A DNA stretch of 64,000 bases. It comes from a bacterium. Lineage in GTDB: Bacteria; Sumerlaeota; Sumerlaeia; SLMS01. Positions 52,210-60,711 of the stretch are shown in pieces; the first letter of the stretch is position 1, and each line of letters begins with the position of its first letter. Where the stretch lies: contig WGMQ01000038.1 of NCBI GenBank assembly GCA_016125005.1, positions 62,001-126,000 of the forward strand. The letters run 5' to 3'. The position numbers and the translations under genes were made by a program. A model generated the notes under the pieces. The model saw nothing but the letters and a program-made list of their open reading frames with translations. It ran no database searches and was not told the origin of the DNA.

Positions 52210-52329
52210 GATCGTCTTTCCGGCCATTGCGTCGCAGCCGATGGCCGTGTCGACGTCGGTCTGCCGACTGGATGGATCGATCTGCCGGTCCGGGTCGCGG
52301 CAGCGAGCCGAACGGCGGCTGGCGAGCCC

Positions 52330-52632
52330 TCAGTGACGCCGGTTGGGCTCGGTCTGCAGGTCGCCGGTGACGACCACCTGTGCGACATTCGGCTCCCGCA
52401 GGTGCTTTTCGGGAAATGTCAGGTTGAAGAGGCGCCCGTCGTCGGTCAGCAGTTGAACGCCGGTCTTGCCGAAGCAGGATTTGAGCGCCTCGGGCGCAAG
52501 GGTGATTTCGCCGGAACCGGTCAATCCGCCGGTCTTGCGTGAATAGCTCTCGAAATCATAGGCAGCGATGGCGATATCGACGCCTGCGCATTTCAGTGTC
52601 CCGTTTCCGGAAATCTCTCCGAGATATCGCAT
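52330..52632 (-). CDS. Conserved-looking hypothetical protein
   Basis: A 100-residue protein (MRYLGEISGNGTLKCAGVDI) with alternating beta-strand character: IAIAAYDFESYSRKTGGLTG, GSGEITLAPEAL, GVQLLTDDGRLFNLTFPE, VVVTGDL. No signal peptide. It could be a small beta-sandwich or OB-like protein. Composition and periodicity are those of a real gene. It lies just upstream of ndvB on the same strand (120 bp), but a functional link is not evident. Confidence 0.75.
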   Translation of the reverse strand: MRYLGEISGNGTLKCAGVDIAIAAYDFESYSRKTGGLTGSGEITLAPEALKSCFGKTGVQLLTDDGRLFNLTFPEKHLREPNVAQVVVTGDLQTEPNRRH

Positions 52633-52732
52633 GATGGCACTCCTGTTGTCCGCTTGAGGTCGAAAGCTTCGCCGAACCGCGGCAGCATGCAGGGTCCTGG
52701 TCGTGGACCGCCGGGCGGGCCCGGGAATGGAA

Positions 52733-52771
52733 GCGCCACAGCCGCCGGAATTCCTGCGGCGGCTGTGGCGC
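52733..52771 (-). terminator. Strong hairpin after the cold-shock gene
   Basis: Perfect 15-bp arms (52733-52747 and 52757-52771; inner part CACAGCCGCCG / CGGCGGCTGTG) with a 9-base loop begin 7 bases after the cold-shock gene stop in its direction of transcription. TTCCATT follows, a weak T-tract. Position and stability make a terminator likely. Confidence 0.75.
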
Positions 52772-52777
52772 GGATTT

Positions 52778-52990
52778 TCAGCTGGCGTCGGACAGGCTGT
52801 CTGCCGTCATCTTGCCGCTCTTGCTGTCGGCGACGAGTTCGTATTCGACCTTCTGGCCTTCGCGAAGATCGCTCATCCCGGCGCGTTCGACGGCGCTTAT
52901 GTGGACGAATGCGTCATTGCCGCCGCCGTCCGGCGCGATGAATCCAAAGCCCTTTTGGGAATTGAAGAATTTAACTGTTCCGATGGTCAT
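52778..52990 (-). CDS. Cold-shock protein (CspA family)
   Basis: A 70-residue single-domain OB-fold RNA chaperone: [20 protein letters not shown] carries RNP1-like KGFGFI, followed by [14 protein letters not shown] with RNP2-like VHIS. Family length is normal. It binds single-stranded nucleic acid in the cytoplasm. The leader upstream is AT-rich and long, as is usual for cold-shock genes, and a strong hairpin follows the stop. Confidence 0.95.
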   Translation of the reverse strand: MTIGTVKFFNSQKGFGFIAPDGGGNDAFVHISAVERAGMSDLREGQKVEYELVADSKSGKMTADSLSDAS

Positions 52991-53190
52991 GATAGACACT
53001 TTCACAAATATATAGCTCATCTACAAACATGCAGACTGTCGAAATCGCATTTTTCGGGTTTGAATTCATCAAACGGCGCAATCTAAAAATACACCATACG
53101 ATAAAATCTATCCGTCTATCGACAACCGTATATAAGGCTTTCCTGTGCCTTTTACAATGAACGGGCATATTACTATTTTGCAGGCGCAAC
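52991..53190 (-). promoter_or_regulatory. AT-rich promoter and probable long 5' leader of the cold-shock gene
   Basis: About 200 bases markedly richer in A+T than the surrounding DNA lie upstream of the cold-shock gene. Cold-shock mRNAs typically have long structured leaders that act as thermosensors, and this stretch is suitable. I cannot define a promoter or a cold-box by eye. Confidence 0.5.
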
Positions 53191-53257
53191 TAAATTCCGC
53201 TGCGACCCGGCCCGGAAGGCGCCGGGAACGGGGCGGCGAATATTCCCGCGCCGGTCC

Positions 53258-53893
53258 CTATCGTGACGGGTGCGACGGGCGGGATGCCCGCGAGGTGCCA
53301 AAAACCCGGTCCCAGAAACGCGACGTCACGCCGAAATTGCAGGCTTCGTTCGCATGATGCATCGCATGATCGCGCTTGAGGTTGTAGAAATAGCCCGAAT
53401 GGGCGGGCCGCCAGTGATGAACGGCGTGATGCACCCCGACATACCAGAGATAACCCGACATCAGCCCGCATGAAGCGGCGCTTGCCGTGGCAAAATCCGC
53501 AAGCCAGAGAAGCGGCGAAAACGCGCAGCCCAGAAACAGCGCCAGGCTGAACCAGATCGGCGTGCCGACCAGCGCGCGCACATCCCGGTGATGCTGTTCG
53601 TGCATCTGCTTGATATAGGGCATGTGGTGCAGCACGAAACGATGCAGGACATATTCGAGCAGGGTCCAGAGCACCAGGCCGCCCAGGAATATCGCGAACC
53701 AGCTTCCAGCCCCTGCGACGCCGGCGTGGCTGACGCCTGCGACGGCGAAAACCGCGATCAGCAAGGGATAGGCGAAAAAATCGCTGAAGTAGCCAATTCG
53801 CGTGAGCTGCATTGCCTGCGCCCCGATTGCCAATTTTCCCAACAGATGCGGCACCGGGGCTGGATCGCCTTCTCGTCGCCAAAACCGGCGCAA
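53258..53893 (-). CDS. Fatty acid hydroxylase / sterol desaturase superfamily protein
   Basis: A 211-residue membrane di-iron enzyme with His boxes HRFVLHH (about residues 85-91), HEQHH (about 98-102), HHAVHH (about 154-159) and HAMHH (about 176-180), and four hydrophobic segments (about 36-55, 62-80, 113-130, 132-150). It would use O2 to hydroxylate or desaturate a lipid in the inner membrane. The HEQHH spacing is like beta-carotene- and fatty-acid-hydroxylase members, so the lipid is uncertain. No carotenoid or sterol genes are nearby. Confidence 0.88.
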   Translation of the reverse strand: MRRFWRREGDPAPVPHLLGKLAIGAQAMQLTRIGYFSDFFAYPLLIAVFAVAGVSHAGVAGAGSWFAIFLGGLVLWTLLEYVLHRFVLHHMPYIKQMHEQHHRDVRALVGTPIWFSLALFLGCAFSPLLWLADFATASAASCGLMSGYLWYVGVHHAVHHWRPAHSGYFYNLKRDHAMHHANEACNFGVTSRFWDRVFGTSRASRPSHPSR

Positions 53894-54027
53894 TGATGCA
53901 GCTTATCATTTCGACGGTTGCAGGGAAACGGGAAAGCAGTCATTGCGCCGGCAACCGCGCAAGCGGCGCCGCGTTGTTTGGAGCCGTGAAGTTTCTCCGG
54001 GTACCAGCCTTGTTTTGCGGTCTAATA

Positions 54028-54052
54028 CTGGTGGTCCGATCATGACATTTGC
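54028..54052. repeat. 25-base element repeated at 58458-58483
   Basis: A sequence beginning CTGGTGGTCCGATC and ending CATTTGC occurs here and, in reverse orientation with two mismatches, at 58458-58483, where it is one arm of an inverted repeat. Here it lies 135 bases upstream of the hydroxylase gene start. It could be a regulator site or part of a dispersed intergenic element. Confidence 0.55.
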
Positions 54053-54130
54053 ATCCGGCATCCGCAAATCCCGTGCAAAGTACCAATGCCCGTGCCCGAT
54101 TCCCGCAAGAGGGAAGCGGGCCGTGCGGCT

Positions 54131-54367
54131 TCACGGTCTTCGTACCGAGTTTCCGCTTGCGATGATGCGATTGATCAGCGCCGCCACGGCCCGGTGCGTG
54201 GCGAGGTCGGATTCCGTGCCTTTCGCGTTTTCATGGGAGGCGGCCGCGTCTTTCAGAACGCCCATGATCTCGCTTTCCGGCAGGATTTGAGCGTCGTTCA
54301 GCGCAAGAAGCAGGGACTCGCAAATCGAGAGAGCCGCAATTCCCGAATGGGTGCCATGATCTGACAT
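54131..54367 (-). CDS. Small conserved-looking helical protein
   Basis: A 78-residue protein (MSDHGTHSGIAALSICESLL) predicted all-helical: ALSICESLLLALNDAQILPE, IMGVLKDAAASHEN, DLATHRAVAALINRIIASGN. Short proteins with this pattern are common in Hyphomicrobiales and have no assigned function. It starts divergently from the Crp/Fnr gene, sharing the 160-bp region with an FNR-like palindrome. Confidence 0.72.
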   Translation of the reverse strand: MSDHGTHSGIAALSICESLLLALNDAQILPESEIMGVLKDAAASHENAKGTESDLATHRAVAALINRIIASGNSVRRP

Positions 54368-54455
54368 GCCGTGCCGGCCTTTCGTGGTGCACGCGCCTGC
54401 CGAGGGATTCCGGGCGGCGCGGGAGACAAACTATCAAGACACCTGTTACATTGCG

Positions 54456-54469
54456 CTGATCGACATCAG
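54456..54469. promoter_or_regulatory. FNR-like palindrome upstream of the third Crp/Fnr gene
   Basis: CTGATCGACATCAG is a perfect palindrome equal to the FNR/FixK consensus TTGAT-N4-ATCAA except for the outermost base on each side. It lies 59-72 bases before the preferred start (54528) of the Crp/Fnr gene, which would fit autoregulation, or 89 bases before the divergent small gene. Confidence 0.45.
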
Positions 54470-54527
54470 TCACAGGCCGGGCTTCCATGACAGGAGCCTG
54501 GCGGGTTCCGGAGGTTGGCGGGCTTTT

Positions 54528-55253
54528 TTGGAAAACACACCATTGGTCCGCAAGCTGGGCGCTTTCGTCGCCTTATCGGGTGCAGAACTTTCCGCGCTGG
54601 AAACTCTGCACAAGCGCCGGCGGACCTTTGTCGCCGGACGCGATCTCTTCCATCAGGGGCAATCGGAGCAGGCCGCCTTCATTCTGGCTTCCGGCTGGGC
54701 TTCTTCCTACAAGATATTGCAGGACGGGCAGCGGCAGATTGTCGATTTCCAGATCCCCGGCGATTTTCTCGGGCTGCGCAGCGTCTTGCTGCATGTCTCG
54801 GATCACAGTGTCGAGGCGATCACCGACATAGAAGTCACGGAGATTCTGGCGACCGACTTGCTGGAGACGTTCGAGCGGACCCCCCGGCTGGCCACGGCGA
54901 TCCTGTGGGCCGCATCCCGCGACGAGGCGATGGTGGTGGAACACCTGGTGAATATCGGGCGACGCAACGCGGCCGAGCGCACGGCGAATTTCCTGCTGGA
55001 ACTTGGGTCCAGGCTTGCCCTTGTCGGCATCGGCAGCAGGGCGGGCTTCGCCTGCCCCCTGACGCAAAACCATCTGGCCGATGCGCTCGGGCTCAGCGCC
55101 GTCCACGTCAATCGGGTGCTGCGAAAACTGCGCGACAAGGGAATGGTCACGTTTCGCGACGGCTTCGTTGCGTTCGACGCCTACGAACGGCTGGCCGACT
55201 ACGCAGAGTTCGACCCGTCCTATCTCGATCAGGCCGGGCCGCTTCTGCGATAG
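54528..55253 (+). CDS. Crp/Fnr family transcriptional regulator
   Basis: A 241-residue regulator: sensor domain (about residues 5-125; LVRKLGAFVALSGAELSALE, DLFHQGQSEQAAFILASGWA, QIPGDFLGLRS) and a C-terminal HTH (about 175-225; LTQNHLADALGLSAVHVNRV). It has no FNR cysteine cluster and its HTH lacks the ETVSR pattern, so it reads other sites than FixK. TTG 54528 is preferred because typical members begin there (ENTPLVRKL) and GGAGG is upstream, though 13 bases away; ATG 54366 would add 54 unlike residues and swallow the FNR-like palindrome. Confidence 0.82.
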   Translation: MENTPLVRKLGAFVALSGAELSALETLHKRRRTFVAGRDLFHQGQSEQAAFILASGWASSYKILQDGQRQIVDFQIPGDFLGLRSVLLHVSDHSVEAITDIEVTEILATDLLETFERTPRLATAILWAASRDEAMVVEHLVNIGRRNAAERTANFLLELGSRLALVGIGSRAGFACPLTQNHLADALGLSAVHVNRVLRKLRDKGMVTFRDGFVAFDAYERLADYAEFDPSYLDQAGPLLR

Positions 55254-55278
55254 CCGGGACCCGGCGGCGCCATCCTGC

Positions 55279-55443
55279 TCAGATGCGGCCGAGCAGCATC
55301 AGGACGACGATGATGATCAGCACTGTGCCCAGCACACCGACGCCGGTATGACCGAAGCCGTAGCCATAGCCGCCGAAGCGCCCGCTGAATCCGCCCAACA
55401 GAAACAGGATGAGCAGTATGACGAGGATGGTTCCAATTGACAT
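55279..55443 (-). CDS. DUF3309 family small membrane protein
   Basis: A 54-residue protein, MSIGTILVILLILFLLGGFS, followed by a Gly/Tyr/Phe-rich linker (GRFGGYGYGFGHTG) and a second hydrophobic helix (VLGTVLIIIVVLMLLGRI). That is the complete DUF3309 pattern, found in alpha- and betaproteobacteria, often under stress control; function unknown. It is too short to be picked up by length-based gene calling. A GGAGA ribosome-binding site lies before the ATG at 55443. Confidence 0.88.
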   Translation of the reverse strand: MSIGTILVILLILFLLGGFSGRFGGYGYGFGHTGVGVLGTVLIIIVVLMLLGRI

Positions 55444-55546
55444 TGCTGTTTCTCCTTTGGAAGGGCGCCGGTCGTCTTTCGGAAAGCCCCGGTTTCAGGT
55501 CCTGCACGGTTGTGCGTCTTCCCAAACGCAGGCCGCGCCGATTCGT

Positions 55547-55690
55547 TCACTTGCCGTCGATGGAAATGCCGTCCTCGTTGATCCTGATGTCGATGCCGCT
55601 TTGGCGTTCCTGATAGTACAGATAGCCTGCTGTGACCGCGACGGCGGCGAGCACCCCAATCAAGACGAAAAGAAAGTTCCGGTTCATCAT
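55547..55690 (-). CDS. Small single-pass membrane protein
   Basis: A 47-residue protein starting MMNRNFLFVLIGVLAAVAVT: one transmembrane helix (about residues 5-25), then YYQERQSGIDIRINEDGISI. The tail IDIRINEDGISIDGK is recurrent in small rhizobial membrane proteins of unknown role. GAGGAAAG stands 6 bases before ATG 55690. It is followed 103 bp downstream by the DUF3309 gene on the same strand. Confidence 0.72.
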   Translation of the reverse strand: MMNRNFLFVLIGVLAAVAVTAGYLYYQERQSGIDIRINEDGISIDGK

Positions 55691-56130
55691 ATCTTTCCTC
55701 GCTGAATTCTGGCGATAAGATGCCGCCGGGCCAGCCTGCGATACGGAACGACCCTGCGCCATCTTTTTTTATACATTGCTTCGCTATTCTTCTGCACCGT
55801 GCTGTCAACCGAATGCGCACGGGGGCGAACCGTTTGCCCGATCCCTGTCCCCGGCGTTTTCCCTTCGGAGTTGCCGGCCAGGGAGATATTCGCCGAACCG
55901 CCCCGTGCGTTCATTGCCTCATCGCACCGCCGCCGCCGACCTACCTTGACGCAGGTTGGTCCCGGCAGGAATAATTGAGGCGTTTTCCTGAAGAACCGGA
56001 CCGCTCGTCACGGTCTCGCGGCACACGCGTTCCGGCGCGGCTGTCGACGATGGCGCGACCCGTCACTCCCTTGTTGCAGTGCGAGCGGATTGTCATGCGA
56101 CGAACGTTCATCGCCGTTGAAGGTGTCGGG
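55691..56130. other. Intergenic region upstream of the GntR gene
   Basis: About 440 bases between the leftward small membrane gene and the rightward GntR regulator. It must hold both promoters. Open frames reach in from the GntR side but lack ribosome-binding sites and conservation-like composition. The segment around 55765-55800 is AT-rich (TTTTTTTATACATTG) and may be the leftward promoter. No repeat or operator could be named. Confidence 0.4.
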
Positions 56131-56838
56131 ATGTCGCAGACCTTTTCCGAATGGGGCCATGTCTATGCCGATCTGAGAATGGCGATCGAGAAAGGCGCCA
56201 TCGGGTCGGGCGGCCGCCTCCCGTCCCAGTCGGACCTTTCCGACAGGTACAAGGTGCCGCGCCATGTCATCAGGCGGGCGCTCGAGCGGATGAAGCAGGA
56301 CGGCCTGATCGGCAGTTGGCAAGGCCGCGGCGCCTATGTGCGGGGCAAGAAGCAAATCTACAGGATCGGCAAGCAGACCCGCTTCGGCACGAACATGCGC
56401 GAGAACGGATGCGATGTGCGGATCCAGATCCTGGCGCTCAGGCAACGGGGCCGCGCCTCGGCGGACATTGCAAGAATGCTCGAAGTGTCGCAGCGCGAGA
56501 CGGTCCTGGTGAGCGAGATACTGCACTTCGTCGACGAAGTGCCCACCACCATCGGCCGACATTATTTCGATCCGAAGCGCTTTCCGAAAATGCTGGAAGC
56601 GCTTTCCGACACTGCATGGTCGCCGGTCGCCTTCAAACAGTTTGGAATCGATCGGTACACCCGTTCCGAAACCACGGTGAATACCAGAATCCCCACCCCT
56701 TCCGAAGCGATCGCGCTCGATATCGCGCCGTCCCAGCCGGTGTTCGAACTGGTCGGCCGCAATGTCGACGAGGAGGGCAAGCCGATCGAGGTGACGGAGG
56801 CGATCGTGCGCGGCGACCGGATCCGGCTGCTGATCTGA
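56131..56838 (+). CDS. GntR family regulator with UTRA domain (HutC/PhnF-like)
   Basis: A 235-residue regulator: winged HTH (about residues 5-72; VYADLRMAIEKGAIGSGGRL, PRHVIRRALERMKQDGLIGS, QGRGAYVRG) and C-terminal UTRA ligand domain (about 92-233; LVSEILHFVDEVPTTIGRHY, TRIPTPSEAIALDIAPSQPV). The UTRA class binds sugars, phosphonates or amino-acid derivatives. The start at 56131 was chosen for AAGG 7 bases upstream; ATG 56095 lacks a site. It precedes a transport and phosphate-ester operon, which it most likely controls. Confidence 0.9.
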   Translation: MSQTFSEWGHVYADLRMAIEKGAIGSGGRLPSQSDLSDRYKVPRHVIRRALERMKQDGLIGSWQGRGAYVRGKKQIYRIGKQTRFGTNMRENGCDVRIQILALRQRGRASADIARMLEVSQRETVLVSEILHFVDEVPTTIGRHYFDPKRFPKMLEALSDTAWSPVAFKQFGIDRYTRSETTVNTRIPTPSEAIALDIAPSQPVFELVGRNVDEEGKPIEVTEAIVRGDRIRLLI

Positions 56839-57040
56839 TCGCGGCGGATTTGGCCAGGATCGCCACTTGGCGTGAAGGTTCGATGTCATGCAAGGCGGCG
56901 GCCCGCAGGCGTCAACCCAGTGTCATGAACATTCGATTTGGGTTGCCGCATCGCACGCAGCGTCCCCGGCCAACGACCCGCTTCGTTGCACCGGAGCCGC
57001 CGGGTGCGCCGCACCGTATCACCCCCGATGGGAGCCCGAG

Positions 57041-58318
57041 ATGCTCAAGCAAGTCGCATTCGCCACCACGATCGCCCTCGCCATGGCCGCAGCCGCGGAA
57101 GCGAAGGTGACGATCACCTGCCTCACGACCGCGGGCCACCTGACCCGCCAGCATGAACCGCTGATGCAGCGCTTCAATGAAATGCAGGAAGACGTCGAAG
57201 TCGTCTACGCCGCGCCGGCCAAGGACTATTCCGACGTGCACCTGAAGCTGTTCCGCGCCTCGGCCACCAACACGCTTCCCGATTGCGCGTTCGAGGCGTT
57301 CAACCAGCTTCCCTCCCTCGCCCGGGCGCTCGACGCACGCGGCCAGATCGCCGATCTCGGCGAACTGATCGCCAAGGAAGACAAAGGCTGGGTCGAGGCG
57401 AACTACACCGACAAGATGCTCGATCTCGGCCGCGTCGACCGCAAGCAGTACGGCATGCCGTTCAACGCCTCGGTCATCCAGTGGTACTACAACGCCGATC
57501 TGGTCAAACAGGCCGGCGGCGATCCCGACAAGCTTCCCGCCTCCTGGGAGGGCCTCATCGAACTCGCCAGGAAGATCGAGGCCCTCGGCCCCGACATCGC
57601 CGGCATGTCCTACGCCGTCGACCAGTGGGGCGACGACTGGCCGTTCCAGGTGCTGATCCTGCAACAGGGCGGCCGCATGCTGAACGATGCCGGAGACACG
57701 ATCGCCTTCGACCAGAACGATCATCACGTCAACGCCATGAAGCTGGCGCGTAGCCTGGTCGAAGCGGGCGTCTACGACCCGAACGTCAACCAGAGCGACC
57801 AGTTCGGGCAGTTCACCGAAGGCAGGATGGGAATGTACGCCTCCTCGCCGGCCGGCGCACGCAATACCCAGGAGCGCGTCGGCGGCGAGTTCGACCTGCG
57901 GTCCTCGATCTTCACCGTCTGGAACGATGAAGCAGGCCTGCTGCCGTCCGGCGGCAACGCCGCCATCATCACCACGCAGGATCCGGAAAAGATCGCCGCG
58001 GCGTGGAAATACATCAAGTTCCTCACCGGCCCGGAAGGCCAGGAGTTCGCCGCCAAGATCACCGGTTATCTTCCCACGAATACCGGCGCGCGCGCACCCG
58101 AGCGCCTCGGCGGCTACTACGACGCCAATCCCTATTACGCCACGCCGTCCAATCAGTACGACCGCGCCGGTCCGTGGGCCGGCTATCCGGGCACCCAGTC
58201 CGAGAAGATCTGGCGGGACCAGAAATCGGTCATCCGCGCCGTGATGCTGGGCGAGAAGACGCCCGAAGACGGCGCCGCCGAACTGGTGTCCATCGCCGAA
58301 AAGCTGATGAAGCGCTAG
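57041..58318 (+). CDS. ABC importer substrate-binding protein (UgpB-like family 1)
   Basis: A 425-residue periplasmic protein with a short Sec signal (MLKQVAFATTIALAMAAAAE, cleavage near residue 21) and the family-1 fold: HLTRQHEPLMQRFNEMQEDV, YGMPFNASVIQWYYNADLVK, GGNAAIITTQDPEKIAAAWK. The latter blocks resemble UgpB, which binds glycerol-3-phosphate and glycerophosphodiesters. GGGAG lies 6 bases before ATG 57041. It starts an operon with ATPase, two permeases, a HAD hydrolase and a phosphodiesterase, so the ligand is likely an organophosphate. Confidence 0.92.
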   Translation: MLKQVAFATTIALAMAAAAEAKVTITCLTTAGHLTRQHEPLMQRFNEMQEDVEVVYAAPAKDYSDVHLKLFRASATNTLPDCAFEAFNQLPSLARALDARGQIADLGELIAKEDKGWVEANYTDKMLDLGRVDRKQYGMPFNASVIQWYYNADLVKQAGGDPDKLPASWEGLIELARKIEALGPDIAGMSYAVDQWGDDWPFQVLILQQGGRMLNDAGDTIAFDQNDHHVNAMKLARSLVEAGVYDPNVNQSDQFGQFTEGRMGMYASSPAGARNTQERVGGEFDLRSSIFTVWNDEAGLLPSGGNAAIITTQDPEKIAAAWKYIKFLTGPEGQEFAAKITGYLPTNTGARAPERLGGYYDANPYYATPSNQYDRAGPWAGYPGTQSEKIWRDQKSVIRAVMLGEKTPEDGAAELVSIAEKLMKR

Positions 58319-58328
58319 TGGAACGAAC

Positions 58329-58375
58329 TTGACATTCGAGCCCTGCTTGCAGGGACGCCATTCCTCAAATGTCAA
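58329..58375 (+). terminator. Nested hairpin after the binding-protein gene
   Basis: TTGACATTCGAG and CTCAAATGTCAA are 12-bp arms with one mismatch enclosing a smaller stem (CCCTG/CAGGG). It begins 11 bases after the stop of the binding-protein gene. Such stems between binding-protein and downstream transporter genes usually protect the upstream mRNA or reduce read-through. Confidence 0.6.
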
Positions 58376-58407
58376 ATTCAAGAAATCCCACTGGAATCAT
58401 AGTGTTG

Positions 58408-58483
58408 CTGGTGGTCCCTGAGATCACGGCATTTGCTCTCAACGCTGCTGAGGCGGGAGGCAAATGCCACGATCGGACCACCA
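58408..58483. repeat. Imperfect inverted repeat containing the 25-base dispersed element
   Basis: The left arm starts CTGGTGGTCC (58408) and ends CATTTGC near 58435; the right arm, 58458-58483, is its reverse complement apart from a 4-base gap and one or two changes. The right arm matches the element at 54028-54052 with two mismatches. It lies directly upstream of the ATPase gene. Confidence 0.6.
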
Positions 58484-58559
58484 GGCGCCCCGACCGAACC
58501 GGCAGGCGGCCCCGACGGCCGTCTGCCGCCCGTCCTGCCCCGGTTTGCGAGAAATCATC

Positions 58560-59810
58560 ATGGCCAAGCTGAGCTTGAACAAAATCGGCAAGTCGTTCGG
58601 GAAGACCGTCGTCCTGAAGGACATTTCGCTCGATATCGAAGACGGCGAATTCGTCTCGCTGGTGGGCCAGTCCGGTTGCGGCAAGTCGACCCTGCTGCGG
58701 ATCATTGCCGGGCTCGAGGCGCCGGACAGCGGCGACATTCTCATCGACGGCGTCCGCGTCAACGACACGGCGCCCAAGCACCGTAACATCGCCATGGTGT
58801 TCCAGGACTATGCGCTTTATCCGCACATGAGCGTCGCGGAGAACATGGCGATGCCCCTGATCATGGCGCGGCTTCCCCTGCATGCGCGCTTGCCGCTTGC
58901 GCGTCGTCTTTCGCCGGCGCACAGGCGGCACAAGCCCGGCATCCAGCGCGACGTCGCCGAAGTGGCGAGGAAGCTGCACATCGAGCACCTGCTCGACCGC
59001 AGGCCGGCCCAGTTGTCGGGCGGACAGCGCCAGCGCGTGGCGCTCGGCCGCGCGCTGGTGCGCGATCCGAAGATCTTCCTGATGGATGAACCGCTGTCCA
59101 ATCTCGACGCCAAGCTGCGCATGCAGGTGCGGCGCGAGATTTGCGAACTGCATGCGAGTTCCGGGCTGACCTTCGTCTACGTCACGCATGACCAGATCGA
59201 AGCCATGACCATGTCGGACCGGGTCGCCCTGATGCATGGCGGCTCCATCCTGCAGATCGGCGCGCCGAACGCGCTTTATTCCGATCCCGACAATGTCGAT
59301 GTCGCCCGCTTCATCGGCAGCCCGGAAATCAACATCCTGCCGGGCGTCATCGAAAACGGCGCCTTGAGGGCCGGCGACATTTCGGTGCCGGTCCGCCTGG
59401 CGCCAGGCTGCAAGATCCGGTCGGGAGCGGTGCAGATCGGATTGCGACCGGAGCACCTGGTGCTGGAAAAGGTTCCCGAACTCGCCTATCCGGCGCGGAT
59501 CGGGACCGGCATTCCGCTTGCCTTCCGCAAGCACACGATCGAAGATCTGGGCGCCGAGGTTCTGGTGCATGGGCGTCTTGCGGGCCACCCCGACCACGAA
59601 GTGCGAATCCGGGCCCAGAAAAGCGACGCCTATGGCGCCGGCGGCACGCTGGCGAGCGCGAAGGACTGGGAAGTGCGGATCAACCCGGCCCATATCCTGC
59701 TGTTCGATGCGACCGGATCGCGCCTGCCGACCGAACCTGCCAATTCCGACCGCGAAGCCGAACCCGCCGCAATGCGGCGCGGCCTTCGCCAACAGGCGGG
59801 TCTGGCGTGA
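58560..59810 (+). CDS. ABC importer ATP-binding protein, UgpC/MalK type
   Basis: A 416-residue ATPase: Walker A GQSGCGKST (about residues 37-45), Q-loop VFQDYALYPHM, signature LSGGQRQRV (about 150-158), Walker B IFLMDEP, H-loop [16 protein letters not shown]. The C-terminal TOBE domains span about 255-400. Between Q-loop and signature it has a basic insertion (LPLARRLSPAHRRHKP, about residues 109-124) that is absent from the ATPase at 6621-7685 and from typical MalK. It is longer than usual (about 360). ATG 58560 fits the family start MAKLSLNKIGKSFG. Its end overlaps the permease gene. Confidence 0.93.
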   Translation: MAKLSLNKIGKSFGKTVVLKDISLDIEDGEFVSLVGQSGCGKSTLLRIIAGLEAPDSGDILIDGVRVNDTAPKHRNIAMVFQDYALYPHMSVAENMAMPLIMARLPLHARLPLARRLSPAHRRHKPGIQRDVAEVARKLHIEHLLDRRPAQLSGGQRQRVALGRALVRDPKIFLMDEPLSNLDAKLRMQVRREICELHASSGLTFVYVTHDQIEAMTMSDRVALMHGGSILQIGAPNALYSDPDNVDVARFIGSPEINILPGVIENGALRAGDISVPVRLAPGCKIRSGAVQIGLRPEHLVLEKVPELAYPARIGTGIPLAFRKHTIEDLGAEVLVHGRLAGHPDHEVRIRAQKSDAYGAGGTLASAKDWEVRINPAHILLFDATGSRLPTEPANSDREAEPAAMRRGLRQQAGLA

Positions 59811-60703
59811 TGGCGACGACCTCCGGTCCGCTTCAGCGCGCGCAGACACGCCTCGCCTATTGGCTGGTGGCGCCGGCAACGCTTCTGATCCTCCTGATCT
59901 ACGTCCTGCCGATCATCGTCGTGTTTGCAGCGAGCCTGACCGACTACACGCTGGTCAGCGACTATTACGAATTCGTCGGCCTCGACAACTACCGCAAGAT
60001 GGCCACCGACGCGCAATTCGGCAATGCGCTGCACAACACCTTCGTATTCGCGCTGCTGTTCCTGCCGGCCGCCTTTGTCGTCAGCCTTGTCCTCGCCATC
60101 GCCATTCAGGAGCGCAAGCGGTTTCGCTCGATCCTCGAGATTGTCTATTTTCTCCCGGTGACCTCGACGCTTGCCGCCATGGCGCTGGTGTGGTCGGCGC
60201 TGCTCGACAGCCGGCAGGGAATCGTCAACGGCATCGTCACCTCGCTCGGCTTCGCCCCGCTGAATTTCCTCGGGAGCGAGGATCTGGTGCTGATCTCGCT
60301 CGCGGCGATCTCGCTGTGGAGCATCATCGGTTTCAACATGGTGCTGTTTCTGGCGGGTCTCACGGCGATCCCGACGAACCTCTACGAAGCCGCCGCCATC
60401 GACGGAGCCGATCATCCGATCGACAAATTCCTGAAGGTCACCTGGCCAATGCTGGGGCCGACGGCGATGTTTGTCGCGATCACCACGTCGATCACCGCCT
60501 TCAAGCTCTTCGATACCGTCGCCATCATCACCCGGGGCGGACCGGACAAGGCGAGCGAGGTCTATCTCTACCTCGCCTTTCTGGAGGGCTTCGAATACTT
60601 CAACATGGGCTATTCCTCCGCCCTGTCGCTGGTGTTCATCCTTCTCATCCTTCTCTTTGCGCTCGTCCAGGCGGTTTTTGTCGACCGCAGGGTTCATTAT
60701 TGA
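59807..60703 (+). CDS. ABC importer permease, UgpA/MalF type
   Basis: A 298-residue inner-membrane subunit with six transmembrane helices (first about residues 18-40; LVAPATLLILLIYVLPIIVV) and the EAA loop LYEAAAIDGADHPIDKFLKV (about 193-212). The start is GTG 59807 or ATG 59810, both overlapping the ATPase stop. It works with the permease at 60712-61608. Confidence 0.93.
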   Translation: MMATTSGPLQRAQTRLAYWLVAPATLLILLIYVLPIIVVFAASLTDYTLVSDYYEFVGLDNYRKMATDAQFGNALHNTFVFALLFLPAAFVVSLVLAIAIQERKRFRSILEIVYFLPVTSTLAAMALVWSALLDSRQGIVNGIVTSLGFAPLNFLGSEDLVLISLAAISLWSIIGFNMVLFLAGLTAIPTNLYEAAAIDGADHPIDKFLKVTWPMLGPTAMFVAITTSITAFKLFDTVAIITRGGPDKASEVYLYLAFLEGFEYFNMGYSSALSLVFILLILLFALVQAVFVDRRVHY

Positions 60704-60711
60704 GGCTGGCC

